A DNA stretch of 64,000 nt. It comes from Bugulina stolonifera. Its lineage: Eukaryota > Bryozoa > Gymnolaemata > Cheilostomatida > Bugulidae. The stretch is taken from the NCBI GenBank assembly GCA_935421135.1, contig OW285189.1:15273072-15337071 (forward strand), given 5' to 3'. This document shows, in pieces, positions 1 through 11,900 of the stretch (the stretch's first letter is position 1; the number at the start of each line of letters is the position of its first letter). Below the pieces are notes generated by a model that was given only the letters and a program-made list of their open reading frames with translations, searched no databases and had not been told where the DNA came from. The translations under genes were made by a program, and so were the position numbers.

Positions 1-97
1 TAGCTGAACACATTTAGTCTACTATACAAAGTAACACATTAAATGCAGTACATGGAGAGCGGACATGTACAGATAATCAAGCAGTCTACATACACAC

Positions 98-2429
98 CTT
101 TGTAAGTACTATCATCACTGGTATTCCTAGGTTATGGATGAGGGCATTCTCTCCGAGAGGAAGTATGGCTTCCTCTGACTCTTCGCCACCAGAGGGAGCT
201 GTTAGCCTTATAGAAGATGTACTATCCGGCTCCACATACTCCTGGTATTGCTTTATTACTAAAATCAAATTAAGAGTCAGAGATGAGTCATGTCTTGGGG
301 AATAGCATGCTTTAGAAATCCGACTGTAGCTTTGAATCAACCATTTGATGGACAAATCAAGTCAAAAATAAGCTTTAGAGAAGGAATTTTACTTCTGAGG
401 TATTTTATACAATAAAGTTGATGAACTGTGCACAACTCACAACTAGGTGAACCTACAGTAATGCCGATGGTGTCTAGTACGAGTGCAGAAAATGTGACAT
501 ATTATAAAATGACTCACATTTTTGTTTACATTGCTGCATGACATCTTGAGATAGTCCAATTCTATCTATATGGTCTGTTATAATATTCAACCAGTTTGTA
601 ATTGACTTGAGTAACGACCATGGCTGTGATAATGAGGCTGCTATGACTATCATCGAATCCTGGAAGTTGTCAGGAGTCAATGCATATTTCAAGAGTCCAG
701 TATGAGTTGCATCACCGTCCATCACCCACACTCCTAACTTTGTAGAGTCTAAAATAATAATAATCATAATAGCACAGATATAAACAACAATGTAATAGGA
801 TATATAATTGGATAAAAGTCAAATTATATATCCTATTACATGAAGATCAGACTAAGATCAGTTTGTAAAACCAGTTGTGGAAAATATAATAATTACTACC
901 AAATTCTAATCTAATAGCTGTGATCGAGCGCATCCTAATTGTTAATGGAAGAAGAACAGAGATATTGATACAGCTCTTTACATAGTCATAGTATCTCTCA
1001 CCTTCCCTGTATTCATCACTGATAGTTAAGTGTGTGAATTCTAAACCAGATCCCTTCTCAGGTTCTTCATTCCCTTGTAATTTTGCTATCAATGTTGTTT
1101 TTCCTGAGGACAGATCGCCTGAAACAACATGTGAAAATCTATTGGTTATACATGTATCATAACAAACCAAAGACATGTTACTTATATTAACGCTAAAAAG
1201 ATGGACATGAAGCACTTTGTATTATCATCGTTGGTGTAATTTAGTAATAGAATAACATACATGTATGTATACACGTGCTTAAACCAGCTACAAGATTTGG
1301 CATGCTATTTGATCTTTTAAGATACCATGAAACCACACATAATAGTAATTATAAGATTCCTGTATATCGTTATTCACTTACCTAGGACTATAAGGTTTTT
1401 ATGTTCTTGCAATTTTGATGACGACTGCTTTACTTCATTTAAAAGGTCTTCCCTAAAATGATCCCAATAGACCAGCTTAAGAATTGCAAATATTGCGGCT
1501 AAATATGTGATCAATAAAAGATGTTTATGTAAGATGATACATTATCAAGTACTACAAATAAACCGTAATAGTGAATAATCAGCTTAACATCGGCGTAGAA
1601 GTATCGTTAATATATATATATGCTTTACATTAAACAATTATGGAGTAGCCTACCACAATATTTTGGGTAGACCAACATGTATAGTGTTTGAATGTATATC
1701 TGTTATCTACGTAAGAGTGAGGCGATTATCCAAATTTTTTATTCAAACTATAGAGAACTATTAGGCATATTATCAACTTAAAAATCTTCAGCTAAGCCAA
1801 AAGTTTATCCTTACCAATACCAAGCCAAAAGTAACAACAGCAAAATCATAATAGAATGGCAAGCACAATAGGCCCTAATATTGAATTATTTTCGTTAACA
1901 AACATTGAATGAATTGAACAGAATTGACAATTTAATAGTCATTCTTTTATGAAATAATCATAATGACTATAAATATAAATATTAATCCAGGCAACATTAA
2001 TAATTAATTACTAAATTTAAAATAAAAATTAGGTCTATTAAATAGGTATTCTTTTCTTTCTATTGAATTGATTGAACGTGAGAAGTGTTCGCAGATCAAA
2101 ACCTAATACATCATAAAAACTAGCAATAGATATCCTGATCCAAACGCTAGCTATTACTTCAGGTTAATACCTATATTATTTTACTCAGTTCAGGTAAGTA
2201 AAAAACTTGATCTTATGGATGCTCTGTTGTCTACCGGAAGTGTAAAGACTTGGTTACTTTTGCAAGTCTGTAGCTTCTAACCTGTGCATCAGAAGCTATA
2301 AAAATGTATTATTACAATGATTTACAGTCAAATATATTACCATGGATTGGAATCTTCGTCATCATCTATTGTGTCATCAAAATCTACAGTTTTTGTAGCA
2401 AAATCTCCACTGCCATCGGTCATCGCCAT
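98..2429 (-). CDS. DYNC1LI: Cytoplasmic dynein light intermediate chain, 5' part (first 223 residues)
   Basis: Subunit of the cytoplasmic dynein motor that links the heavy chain to cargo adaptors. Exons on the minus strand are 2341-2429, 1382-1452, 1002-1118, 518-748 and 98-258; the gene continues past the left edge. All junctions are GT-AG and the phases close to 223 codons. The start is an ATG at 2429 followed by an acidic leader ending in a tryptophan that matches the LW of vertebrate light intermediate chains. A P-loop-like GDLSSGKTT starts at residue 54. It is followed by the family segments VWVMDGD, QEYVEP and LPLGENALIHNLGIPV. Vertebrate orthologues are about 490-520 residues, so more than half of the protein lies outside. 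Vertebrates have two paralogues (LI1 and LI2); the sequence does not say which is closer. The first intron is 888 bp. Confidence 0.93.
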
Positions 2430-4318
2430 TGTATAGGAAGCTACTTTCTAGGAATACTGCGCATTAACATAATACAATCTAGCCTGTGATCAACGAGGAC
2501 ATTGCTCCCTAGATATACGGGCATAACTTTGTTAACCCTTTATCAACTATTAGTTGAAGTAATTAATTCGCGTTGTAACTGTACCGAATCTCTTTACAGC
2601 AATATTAGGATTCTATGGCAATAATACAATAATCCAATATTAGCAAGAGTAAACAACTCCATCCTAAACAACACGCCCTCCTTACCAGGCTGGCTACTTA
2701 TATGTACAAAGCACAACACTGCTACACAAGCACAGTCAGGGTGGTAACTTTCCTGAAAAAGTTGAGGCGGCCAAAATTGGACTGGCTAACAGTAGCGGTG
2801 TGGGGAGGGTGCGTGCGGGATGGGGGAGGAAGGAGGGTGGGGCACCTCCCACAAGAAAGTTTTTGAAAATTCACTCAAAAACAGCCATTTTGATGCATAT
2901 TTGATGCATATTTGAGCTATACGTGATGATACAAAAGTACAAAATGTTGCATAGTAATCTGCAAATAGTAAACTTCAAATTAGTATACTGCAAAATAGTG
3001 CTTCTCTGTTTGGCTTGGCCATGACGTATACCATTGTAGTCCTTCACATCATTACATGAATTAGGCCTAAAAATGTACACACATTAATAAGAGGGGAAAT
3101 AGTGCAAATTTAGTTGATGGATAAAGATGGAGAGTGGTATTCTAGGGTTCCCAAACCCTGAAGAACAGTGTTCGAAGTGGAACAAATGAGATGGGTGGGA
3201 ACACTGTGCATGCAATCTTAGGGCATTTCCTATTGTTGAATACAGAATTACAGATGCAGTGATCCTATCTTACAGATGAGATTAGTATTGTCACTGTATA
3301 GTTAACAAATTGAGTGAATTACTAAAATGAAAAAAGATTGTCCCGCAGTGGGATTCAAACTCGTGTCTCTATGCATGAAGACCAAGCACGCTACTAATTA
3401 CGCTATCAAACCAGCAGTGGCTTCACGCGAAAATTAGCCATCAATATAATTATACACATAGTAGCATCATTTTCATTAGAGTATGTCTATTTCATGTGGG
3501 GCACGGTATCTATGCCTTCCGATATTAGCTTAATTTTTTCTTCTTTTAACAAAAAGTTCAGGCGGCTAGGGCCGCCTAGATAGTTACGGCCATGCCAGTG
3601 TACACAAATTCTAGATGTAACCATTCGACATGGTATGACATGGCTTGTACCATGTGTTACTGTGTATTTTATTGTAGGCCTATTTATGTAATTATTTTTC
3701 TAAATTATTTATTCATTCAGGTTCTTGCATTATAGTGTAATATTATAACTATCGCAGTTCAGATGGACTTGATAGGCTTGTAGCTATGAAAATTTATTAA
3801 ACTTATTTAATTTATTTCTTTTTACACATTTATGACTAACTTTAAAATCTCTGGCCTGAAGGAGATAGTGTCCAAACAACACAATAAATGTCCAGTAAGG
3901 ATCATTTTGGGTAGGGTAGGGGTAGGTGGTTTCGTTACACCCTTTTCTGGATACCACTTCCCTGCTGATGTACTTTTAGAACACTGTAACAATTGGGTTG
4001 TCCTCAAGCATACATGTACACAAAGTAGCACGTAGAGATCTTAATTTAAAAATATTCATCTGTGTATTTTGACAAACTGGAACATGCTATAGCGATAGAT
4101 TCACCAGTGTAAGCTATTTACTAGTAGTATCATTCAACTAATTATACATATACATGTTAGCGGCATGTATTGACTACATAGAATCTACATGCCATTTATA
4201 GAGGATAAAAGAAAACAGGCTATGATTAATTGTGAGCACTTGTAGCAAAGCAGTCATTCTAATTTAAAAGTGTTACCTATATTATTTATACTGTATAGAA
4301 TATCGCAAGTCTATGTTG
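2430..4318. other. Intergenic region with repeat-like sequence, no supported gene
   Basis: This lies between the divergent dynein start and the 3' end of the Ig receptor. It has a G-rich patch near 2790-2845 and a SINE-like fragment at 3344-3417. The string AAAAAGTT(G/C)AGGCGGC occurs near 2757 and again near 3551, which suggests remnants of a repeat. Two opposed short ORFs near 3822-4035 have no recognisable product. Confidence 0.5.
3344..3417 (-). repeat. tRNA-like SINE head fragment
   Basis: On the minus strand a pol III A-box-like string (TAGCGTAATTAG, about 3394-3405) is followed by a B-box-like GAGTTTGAATCCC near 3350-3362. Spacing is tRNA-like, but no clean cloverleaf is visible, so a SINE remnant is more likely than a tRNA gene. 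Confidence 0.5.
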
Positions 4319-7300
4319 TCAGGCTTTGTCACCAGCATCAGTTGGTTTTCTTTCTACACTTATAGAGTTAGCTCTCTTGTAGAAGTCCTGCACACCGGAA
4401 TCATTAGAGGGAATATGGAAACCGCCTGTTTTCTTAACAAATATTTGTATGAATCCAATAACAATGGGTAAGATGAGCACAGTTGAGCTAATCACTATCA
4501 GTGCTATTCTCCACTTCCTGTTGAAAGCTGGAAAAAGAAAAAAAGCGTAAAGTGGGTCAAAGTTATAAAGTAACTCACATATTCAAAATTCCACACAACA
4601 CTGATTAGAAGCACATCATACAAAGACATGTATTTGAAGGTACAGAGAATGTTGTTATGAAGTTGCTTCTATTTTTCTCCAAAAATAAAACTAGCGTTGA
4701 TACTTGTTAAAACAGTATTTTTGTATTTTGGCTACAGGTTTAGATGTAGAGGCAAATAACAACTTTCATGCTCTTATATAATTCTAAGCCTTTAAAACTA
4801 GCCTAACATAAGTACATGAACAACGCTATAAATATACAATTATGAGTAACTGACAGTATTTTGTACAAATGTACAGGATTTCAAAGTTGTCTTCTCATTA
4901 TTCTCCAAGAGAGAAGATAACTTTTAATTTCACTGAGCGAATCGTGCTGTTAGCTCACTATATAAAATCATAGCCAACCAACCACTCCGTTGATAGTGAG
5001 TTATGGTATGTTGTAGACTATTGTATACAGATGACCTACATGTGTATACAATGTACAGTGTGTCACTAACCTGCAGTAGGTAGGGTATATACTCTCCTTT
5101 TAAACACATATGTGGTGAGATATTCCGTGTGAACAGCCTTCTCCGCTGGTTCGTCATGCCCATGTTGACTGATAGTTTCAAACTCATAATGGAATTTATC
5201 GGAAAGCATTGCCATTTCGGGAATGTCCTAAAAGAAGAGTCAATTTTTGTTGATTTTCATGATTATCAGTGAATTGTTACCGAATGGTCAAATGTTGAAT
5301 TAACAAGTGGTTCAACTTTCATGTCATGGCGTCAAACATTGAAAAGGCATTTTATGGAGAGGTGAAAGATGAAAATATCTTTCAACCAGAGTATACTGTT
5401 TAAAACCGGCTTTTATATATTACCATGGATTCTTTGTGATCGCCATGATCATGTAACACAAATGGTTCGTCTGCATCTCTCTTCTTCCTTTTCTTGTGAC
5501 TGTGTGACTCAGTTTCTGTCTCAATCAAATCATCTTCAGATTCTGCTATCACAGCAGCAGGGCTGACCGGAGATGCTACCTGTATAGCAATATTAAAAAA
5601 ATAGTCATATGATGTAGTATTTGACCAGTATCAAGCTAGTATCACACCAGTATCATCTACTAGCACACCACTATCCCACCAGTATCACACCAGTATCACA
5701 CCAGCATTACACCAGCGTCACACCAGTGTCAAATCATAGGGGGCAGCTGTGGGAAATCCTGGTTCAATTCCCAGGTGTTGAGAAGGACATCCAACCTTAA
5801 AACGCTTTTGTGCCACATACTTCCTTTTTTACCCCAAATTAAAAAAATATGCTGATCCTGTCATTTCTTAGCTTTCTTACATAAGACTAACTGTGGGAAG
5901 GAAAACTGGTCAGTAAAATTTTTTCACATAAGTACCATGACAGTAAGATAGTATACATGTAGATGTGCAGTTTTACATGTAATCCACCAAATATGATGTG
6001 ATTTAAAACATGATCTACGGTAAAAAAAAATTATCATTTGTTACAGTTTTGTCATACTTAATCCAATATTATAATGGTCATTATCACTGTATGTCAGGTG
6101 ACAGTGCTTTGGTCTTGAATAGACTGGTGCATAAAAAAGTGAAGCGAAAACGGTATCATACAGTTATTCTGCACCATCGCACAAGGCAAAGTAATACCTG
6201 GCAGTAGATAACCATAGGGTTACGGTTTATGTTGCCTCCAGTGAAATGAAACACTGACGTTGCGACATACAAGTCAGAGCTGCCGTCGTACACAACATCA
6301 GAGAGAGACGACTTCTCAATGTGAGGAACGTTCTCACCATTCTAAATACATGAGCATAAAAATGTAGAATACATATACTGTAGTACACAGTCGGCGCATT
6401 ATGCATAGAGGCCTACGTTATAATTTTACTAGTGTGCAAAGGCTGGTAAATAGAATGCGCAGATGATCAAAAATGACATTTGGAAAATAGATGTTTGACA
6501 ATTGAACAATTGGAAAACGAACCTAAAAATGGAAGGCCTATTTAGCCTAATAGCATTTCGCCTACACACTACATGTATTGACTATTGAAATATGGAACTA
6601 ATGTTAGTCTCATTGAATACGAAATTGCCATTCCCCTTTTCTTGAACCTGGGTAAGATAATTAAAGTTGGTGGATGGTAATACTTACTATTACAAGCACC
6701 CACTGAATAACAGCTGCAGGTCGAGATTTGGCTATGCATGTCAGTTTGATCAATTCATCGATCTCTACAAAATCTGTTTCTGGTTCAGAGGTCAATGACA
6801 GAGTTTCAAGAGTCGCCGGGACTACAAGAACAAAATTTCATGTAATAATTCGCTTTCAAAAGTTAAAACTCTGGAAACTACGCAAATTAAGCTCTGACAG
6901 TACATTGTACATGTACTTTTTTTTAACCAATTTTGAAGACACTTTTGTTTTGTGGAACATGGCAGATTACCCATGTCGTATCAAAGACTCAAAGTAAAAG
7001 GGGGGGGGGAGCAGTTAAAATAATTCACCCATACTGATGTACACACATACCTGTGCATACTTGTGTGTACATACACCATTGCTGATAAATAAATGATGTC
7101 ATGCAACTGTTGAAAATACTAGATATAAGTATTATCTTACTTGTGAATACTAGCTCAGTTCGCATAGAGTCACATTCCTCGCAATAATATTTACAAAAAT
7201 ATTTTCCTTCATCGCTCGGTTCTATTTTAGTTATGGTCAACATGTAGTGGCTGCCATTTCTTAGAGAGTAATACTTTTGAAGACCAGTATTTACATTTGA

Positions 7301-8396
7301 TGGGAAATCTTTTGCGTCTTCAGACTGTAATGCTGCTGTAATTGTCACGTTATTAGTTTCTAATGAAGCTGCGCAGGCAGAAGGATTTTCTGATTTTGTA
7401 GAAATATTTTTTGGAATCACGATGCTTCCTGTTTCAATTGGAGACGTGGAAGTATACTCTGCAGATCCTTGAGCCAACACCTATTTGGTAAACAACAGGA
7501 TCATTACTGCTCACAATATTCCCTAATCATCAAGGGTTGTCTCCACATGCTAACTTATTAAATCCATCGGCTTTACCATAAATGGTATTACTCTGTGTAT
7601 CCGTTGGCTCCATTATTTCTTCTTTTCAATACAATATTATTAATTCTACCAGCCTAATAACACTGCTTCATCAGTTTGGATAAAATATAGATTGGGAGAG
7701 GACAACTGCGAATTGCAATGGATAGCTTCTTAGAGTTGTCCCCAATGGTTGTTTTATTAGACCAGCAGTGCTTTGATTTGGAATAGCATATTATGCTATG
7801 CAATAAAATAAAATCAAAGCACTGCAAATCAATTGCAAGAAAATCAGATTAGTGGAATAATATGTAGTTAGTTGCACAACACAGTCATAATAATAGTCAT
7901 GTGCAAAATTGGGGTTTGACGTGCAAACAATGTACATAACATTATATTCACTATTATACCTGATTTGAGGAGCCATCCTCAGTCTCCTTGTACCATGCAT
8001 GACATCTGTTGTGATCAAATGGTTTAATATGACAATACAGTGTCACTGATGATCCCTGGTATGCATTCAGAATCAAATCAGATAGCATTGTAACTGAGCC
8101 TAAAAATGATAGCATAATAGCCCCTAAATAGTACATGTATCTAGCCATGTAAAAACTTAAAATATGTCATACAATACCACATGTACATTGTATATACATG
8201 GACATGAGTATGCTAGTATTTACTATGTACAGCACATGATTGTATGCTATGTACATGTACATAATTAATATATGCTATATACACCTACATGTATGCTATA
8301 AATACATGTATTATGTATTTTAAATTGAAGTAACTTACCTTGAGCTGGAAAGCTATACATCGTAAAAGTCAAGAACAAAAGAGTTTTAATAGACAT
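4319..8396 (-). CDS. Two-Ig-domain type I membrane receptor (nectin-like)
   Basis: Predicted 445-residue cell-surface protein. Exons on the minus strand are 8339-8396, 7960-8099, 7141-7480, 6688-6821, 6198-6341, 5424-5579, 5071-5227 and 4319-4527; all are GT-AG and the phases close. A hydrophobic signal peptide covers residues 1-19. Ig domain 1 shows C42, W55 and the DEGKYFC motif ending at C162. Ig domain 2 shows C207, W219 and C271, with SRPAAVIQW resembling nectin/CADM second domains. A basic stretch KKRKKR (301-306) in the stalk could be a proprotein-convertase site. One transmembrane helix (about 384-405) is followed by a 40-residue cytoplasmic tail. NIS, NVT and NGS sequons lie in domain 1. 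The role is inferred to be adhesion or recognition; the ligand is unknown and no immune signalling motif is evident in the tail. Confidence 0.85.
4883..4924. repeat. Hairpin element, AAGTTGTC family
   Basis: Arms AAAGTTGTCTTCTC and GAGAAGATAACTTT pair at 13 of 14 positions around a 14-bp loop. It lies in the last intron of the Ig receptor gene. Confidence 0.6.
5621..5731. repeat. Short tandem repeat with ACCAGTATCAC-like unit
   Basis: About ten degenerate units of 9-11 bp based on CCAGTATCACA follow one another inside the intron between 5580 and 6197. The array directly abuts a tRNA-like sequence. Confidence 0.7.
5737..5847 (+). repeat. tRNA-like SINE fragment
   Basis: A B-box-like GGTTCAATTCC at 5761-5771 lies about 25 bases after a GGGGCAGCTGTGGG A-box-like string. 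An A-rich run follows near 5840. This is intronic and probably a degraded SINE. Confidence 0.45.
7691..7746. repeat. Hairpin element, AAGTTGTC family
   Basis: ATTGGG (7691-7696) pairs with CCCAAT (7741-7746), and GACAAC (7701-7706) pairs with GTTGTC (7735-7740). It is intronic in the Ig receptor gene. Confidence 0.55.
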
Positions 8397-8906
8397 AATT
8401 GTAGTGAACCCTAGTGACTACAAACTTTGTAAAAAATGGCATTAAGACAAACAATATAAAACATACCGCAAGCAGGAAACAATGCAGTCATTACCATTTG
8501 TGTAACATTCTGTTGACAATCACATGAAATGTAGTGCAGTGATAGTCAGAATAATACATGTAAGTGTAAATTACATCTTGTAGTATCTACAGTATAAGGG
8601 AGCTTGTAAACTTTCTAATTTGTGACTTACAATGTAATCAGCTAATACTGGTTACATGTGTTACGCAATTTAATCAATAATACAGTGCAACATGATCATT
8701 GAAATAAAATAATAGCAATTTTATATTAATAACATTAATTATGTTTATTACTATTTATAGTAAAAATATACAATTTGAACCTGGGGAGATGCAAATACAT
8801 CTAGTTGATATGAAATGAGTCACAGCTGTATAAGGAATGAGCTGAAGCATGAGAGATTTAGCCTGATGTTGTCTATCTGCTAATTTAACTGAGGAGGGTG
8901 GGATGG
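8397..8906. other. Intergenic spacer between Ig receptor and ANKUB1-like gene
   Basis: About 510 bases of AT-rich sequence upstream of the Ig receptor start and downstream of the ANKUB1-like stop. No coding signal, clear TATA box or repeat was seen. Confidence 0.5.
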
Positions 8907-11900
8907 TTAGAGTAGTGGAACAATAGCCTGATTCTTTCTATCTGCCGCCCTTCTATATGTAACGTTTCTAACCCTGTCTATAGTCTCATGTTCATTCTGG
9001 AATATCAATTCATCGTAAGTGGTATTGGATAGTTTAGATGATTGAATATGATTCAATAATTCAGTGAGATTGGAGTCGGCTTCTCTATCACTCTCATAGT
9101 TATCACTAGTCCTGAGTGAAGAGCTCACAACTCCTACAAAATACATGAATAGCTATTTTCATAATGTAGATAAAGTGAAAGCTTCAACCCAATAAATATA
9201 GCAAGTACAAAATACAAGCCGTGCAAGTACAAGAAAGTAGCTCTGCTGGCAAGATAGTACAAGTACAAGCATAATTGTTAGAAGAGGGAGTACAAGTGCT
9301 ACATGCAAGTACTTTGAAAATTACTTGTAAATATAGTGCAGTATACTGGATTATAACAGCTCTGTAAAGTTCCAATTGAAACCATGCTGTCTACCTAAAA
9401 TTGCACTTGACTTTTATATTCAAATTAACAAGTCAAATAATATAAATATATTGTGTACAGAAAATTTATGTGTAAGCCTGTATATGACCATGTATATGCT
9501 AGTGATTATACCTTTATTAGATGCTGGATCTTTGGGTGCCATATTTGCCTGTTTCTGTTTAAGTTCAAGTTGGCGTCTTTTCATCTCAGCCTGACGTTCC
9601 TTTTGTTCTTGCTGTTTCTTCACCCAGGTTTCATATGATTCTTTGTCTATGAGATTTTGCTCTTTCCTAGAAAAGAGTTGAAAGAATAATGAACAAACCG
9701 ATCAATGTAAATGATCTTGACATTATATAAATATATATTATTAATTATAGATTGTTTATCCATTTCACATGCTTTTACTATAACCAGTAGTATGTCTAAT
9801 TGCCATCTTTCCTGTGAATTGCACTTCTTGGTATGCCAAAAAATGTTCTTCACTCACTATGGAGATTACTAAATAATATAAATTGTTATCATATACATGT
9901 GCATGTACGAGTACAATGGTTCAAAATGCTAGTGTATTTGCAACATAGGGTAGTTGAACAAATCTACTAATCAGTGTGGAGTTGTCATTTCCTAGCATTT
10001 CAAAGAGAAAACAACTCCAAAGTAGTAAATAATAACTACATTGCTACATCTGTTTATTGAATACTAGCAATACGAATTTGTATGCTTTTAGATGATAATA
10101 TTATGCATGTAATAATGCAATACAAAACATGCCAATACATTTAAAATTTGCCTAATAACTCATAATATAAAATACATAACATAGAATAGTAACATAACAA
10201 ATGTATGGAAACTTAACCATGTTTAAAAGTTCTCTGGCATCAGCCATCCACTGCCTGTATGAATGAAGTTTATTATTAAAATAATAGATGTTAGAAGCAA
10301 ACAGAAGCAAATAACACAAAATGCAACATACTCATATGCAGCATTGTTATCATGGCATAGCAGCTGCTATACCTTATTAGCGTTTTACATGAAATGCTTC
10401 ATCTTTGATTTAGACTTGGACATTAACAAGTACTCTCTAATCAACCACTTGTTCATTCTAAAGTAACACAGGCTAACATAACAATAATAACATTACATAA
10501 TGTTACATTTTGTGGTTTCCAGAGAGAGGGCAACTTCAAAATGAGAGTAGCCCAAATAGTAACAAACATGCTACGTACAATGCAAAGTACTCGTATATAC
10601 ATTTCACCATTCCTCACTGGTTCACATATGGTCAACGCAGTTATTGGCTTGCTAGACTGTTGGGTCTACAAGACTATAATGAGTCTACTAGAAATTTGGG
10701 TAATAGAACTATAAGCTATTACACGTACCTACTAGAATTACTAGAAATTTGATGATATTGGATGATATAAACCAGGAACACCATTATAGAATGAATGAAC
10801 CTTGTCTATACTCAGCTAATAGAAAGAGGGAGGAGAGAGGGAGAGTCATACCTTTTCTCCTCTTCGAGTTTTTTAGCTGCTCTTTCCTGTTTAGCTGCAG
10901 CATTCTTCAGTTCATCTACTTTCTCTTTTTCTGCCAACCAACTATCATAGTCTATCTTAGCCTTAGTTCTCTCCTCTACCAAACGATGTGAATATCATAA
11001 TAACAAAGTGTAAAAATAAAATGTATTTGATCTAATGCAAATGCCCATTGGCAACTAAGTATAAATTATAATCATTATGTACGTTATGACTCATCATATG
11101 GGCCAGGTTTAATAGCGTCTCAACTATTCATGAACCAAAGCAATCTTTAGATGGTTCATTTAACGTACCTGGTGGTATTTCACCGGGTTTAGTGAGTGCA
11201 GGAACTGCGCTGAGTCCAGTACCAGCAAACTCGTCATCGAACTTGTCTTTAGCAGCATAATATAGCTGGCCCTATAAATACGTAGTACTATGCACATGTT
11301 AAACTATGTATATGAAACACGTAATCTATAAACATTTTCCCAGTACTCCATCTAACAAAATATCTAGTCATACTTGCATCCATCTATTACAATGACATAC
11401 TATGATACATCATACTATTTGATCTTCTACTATATGCACCAACGAAAGGAATAGAAATTTATTTTAAACTAGAAAATATTAAATATTTGAGACACAAGTA
11501 TTTATAACATCACACAAGCTGGAGCACTTCAATGTATATACATGTACTCATACTTATAGACCTAGAAGTGTTTGTAGTGATATATACTCATAATATCACA
11601 GTACCTGATTGCCTGCTAGCCACACTGGGTTCGCAGTATCACATTTCTGGTGATAGTATAAAGGTACTTCTGGAACTTTCTCAGCCTGAGCTGCACGCAC
11701 TTGCCAGCGGAAGAGAAATAAATGTCGGGCTCCATCTTTGTGCTCAAAGCGCTCAGCAATGGCCAAGGCAGTGTCTCCCATCTTATCAACCTCGTTTACA
11801 TCAGCACCTAAAACCAAATGATATGGACATGCAGGGCTACAGATCTATTCTGGGCATACTTAGATCAACGACTTTTCCAAGGAACCTCCAAGGCTACTAA

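Noticed and set aside
3344..3417. Candidate tRNA gene
   Set aside because: A and B boxes are present, but no consistent acceptor stem or anticodon arm could be folded, so it is treated as a SINE fragment.
3822..4035. Overlapping opposed short open frames
   Set aside because: They are short and mutually antisense, with no motif, start context or exon signals.
5610..5735. CRISPR-like array
   Set aside because: The repeats are contiguous degenerate 9-11-bp units without unique spacers, so this is a simple minisatellite in an animal intron.
9659..9666. Acceptor seven bases upstream (exon starting at 9666)
   Set aside because: It would break the reading frame with the preceding 37-bp exon; the AG giving a start at 9659 closes the phase.
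10510..10752. Plus-strand 80-codon open frame
   Set aside because: It lies within an intron of the minus-strand ANKUB1-like gene and has no splice or domain support.
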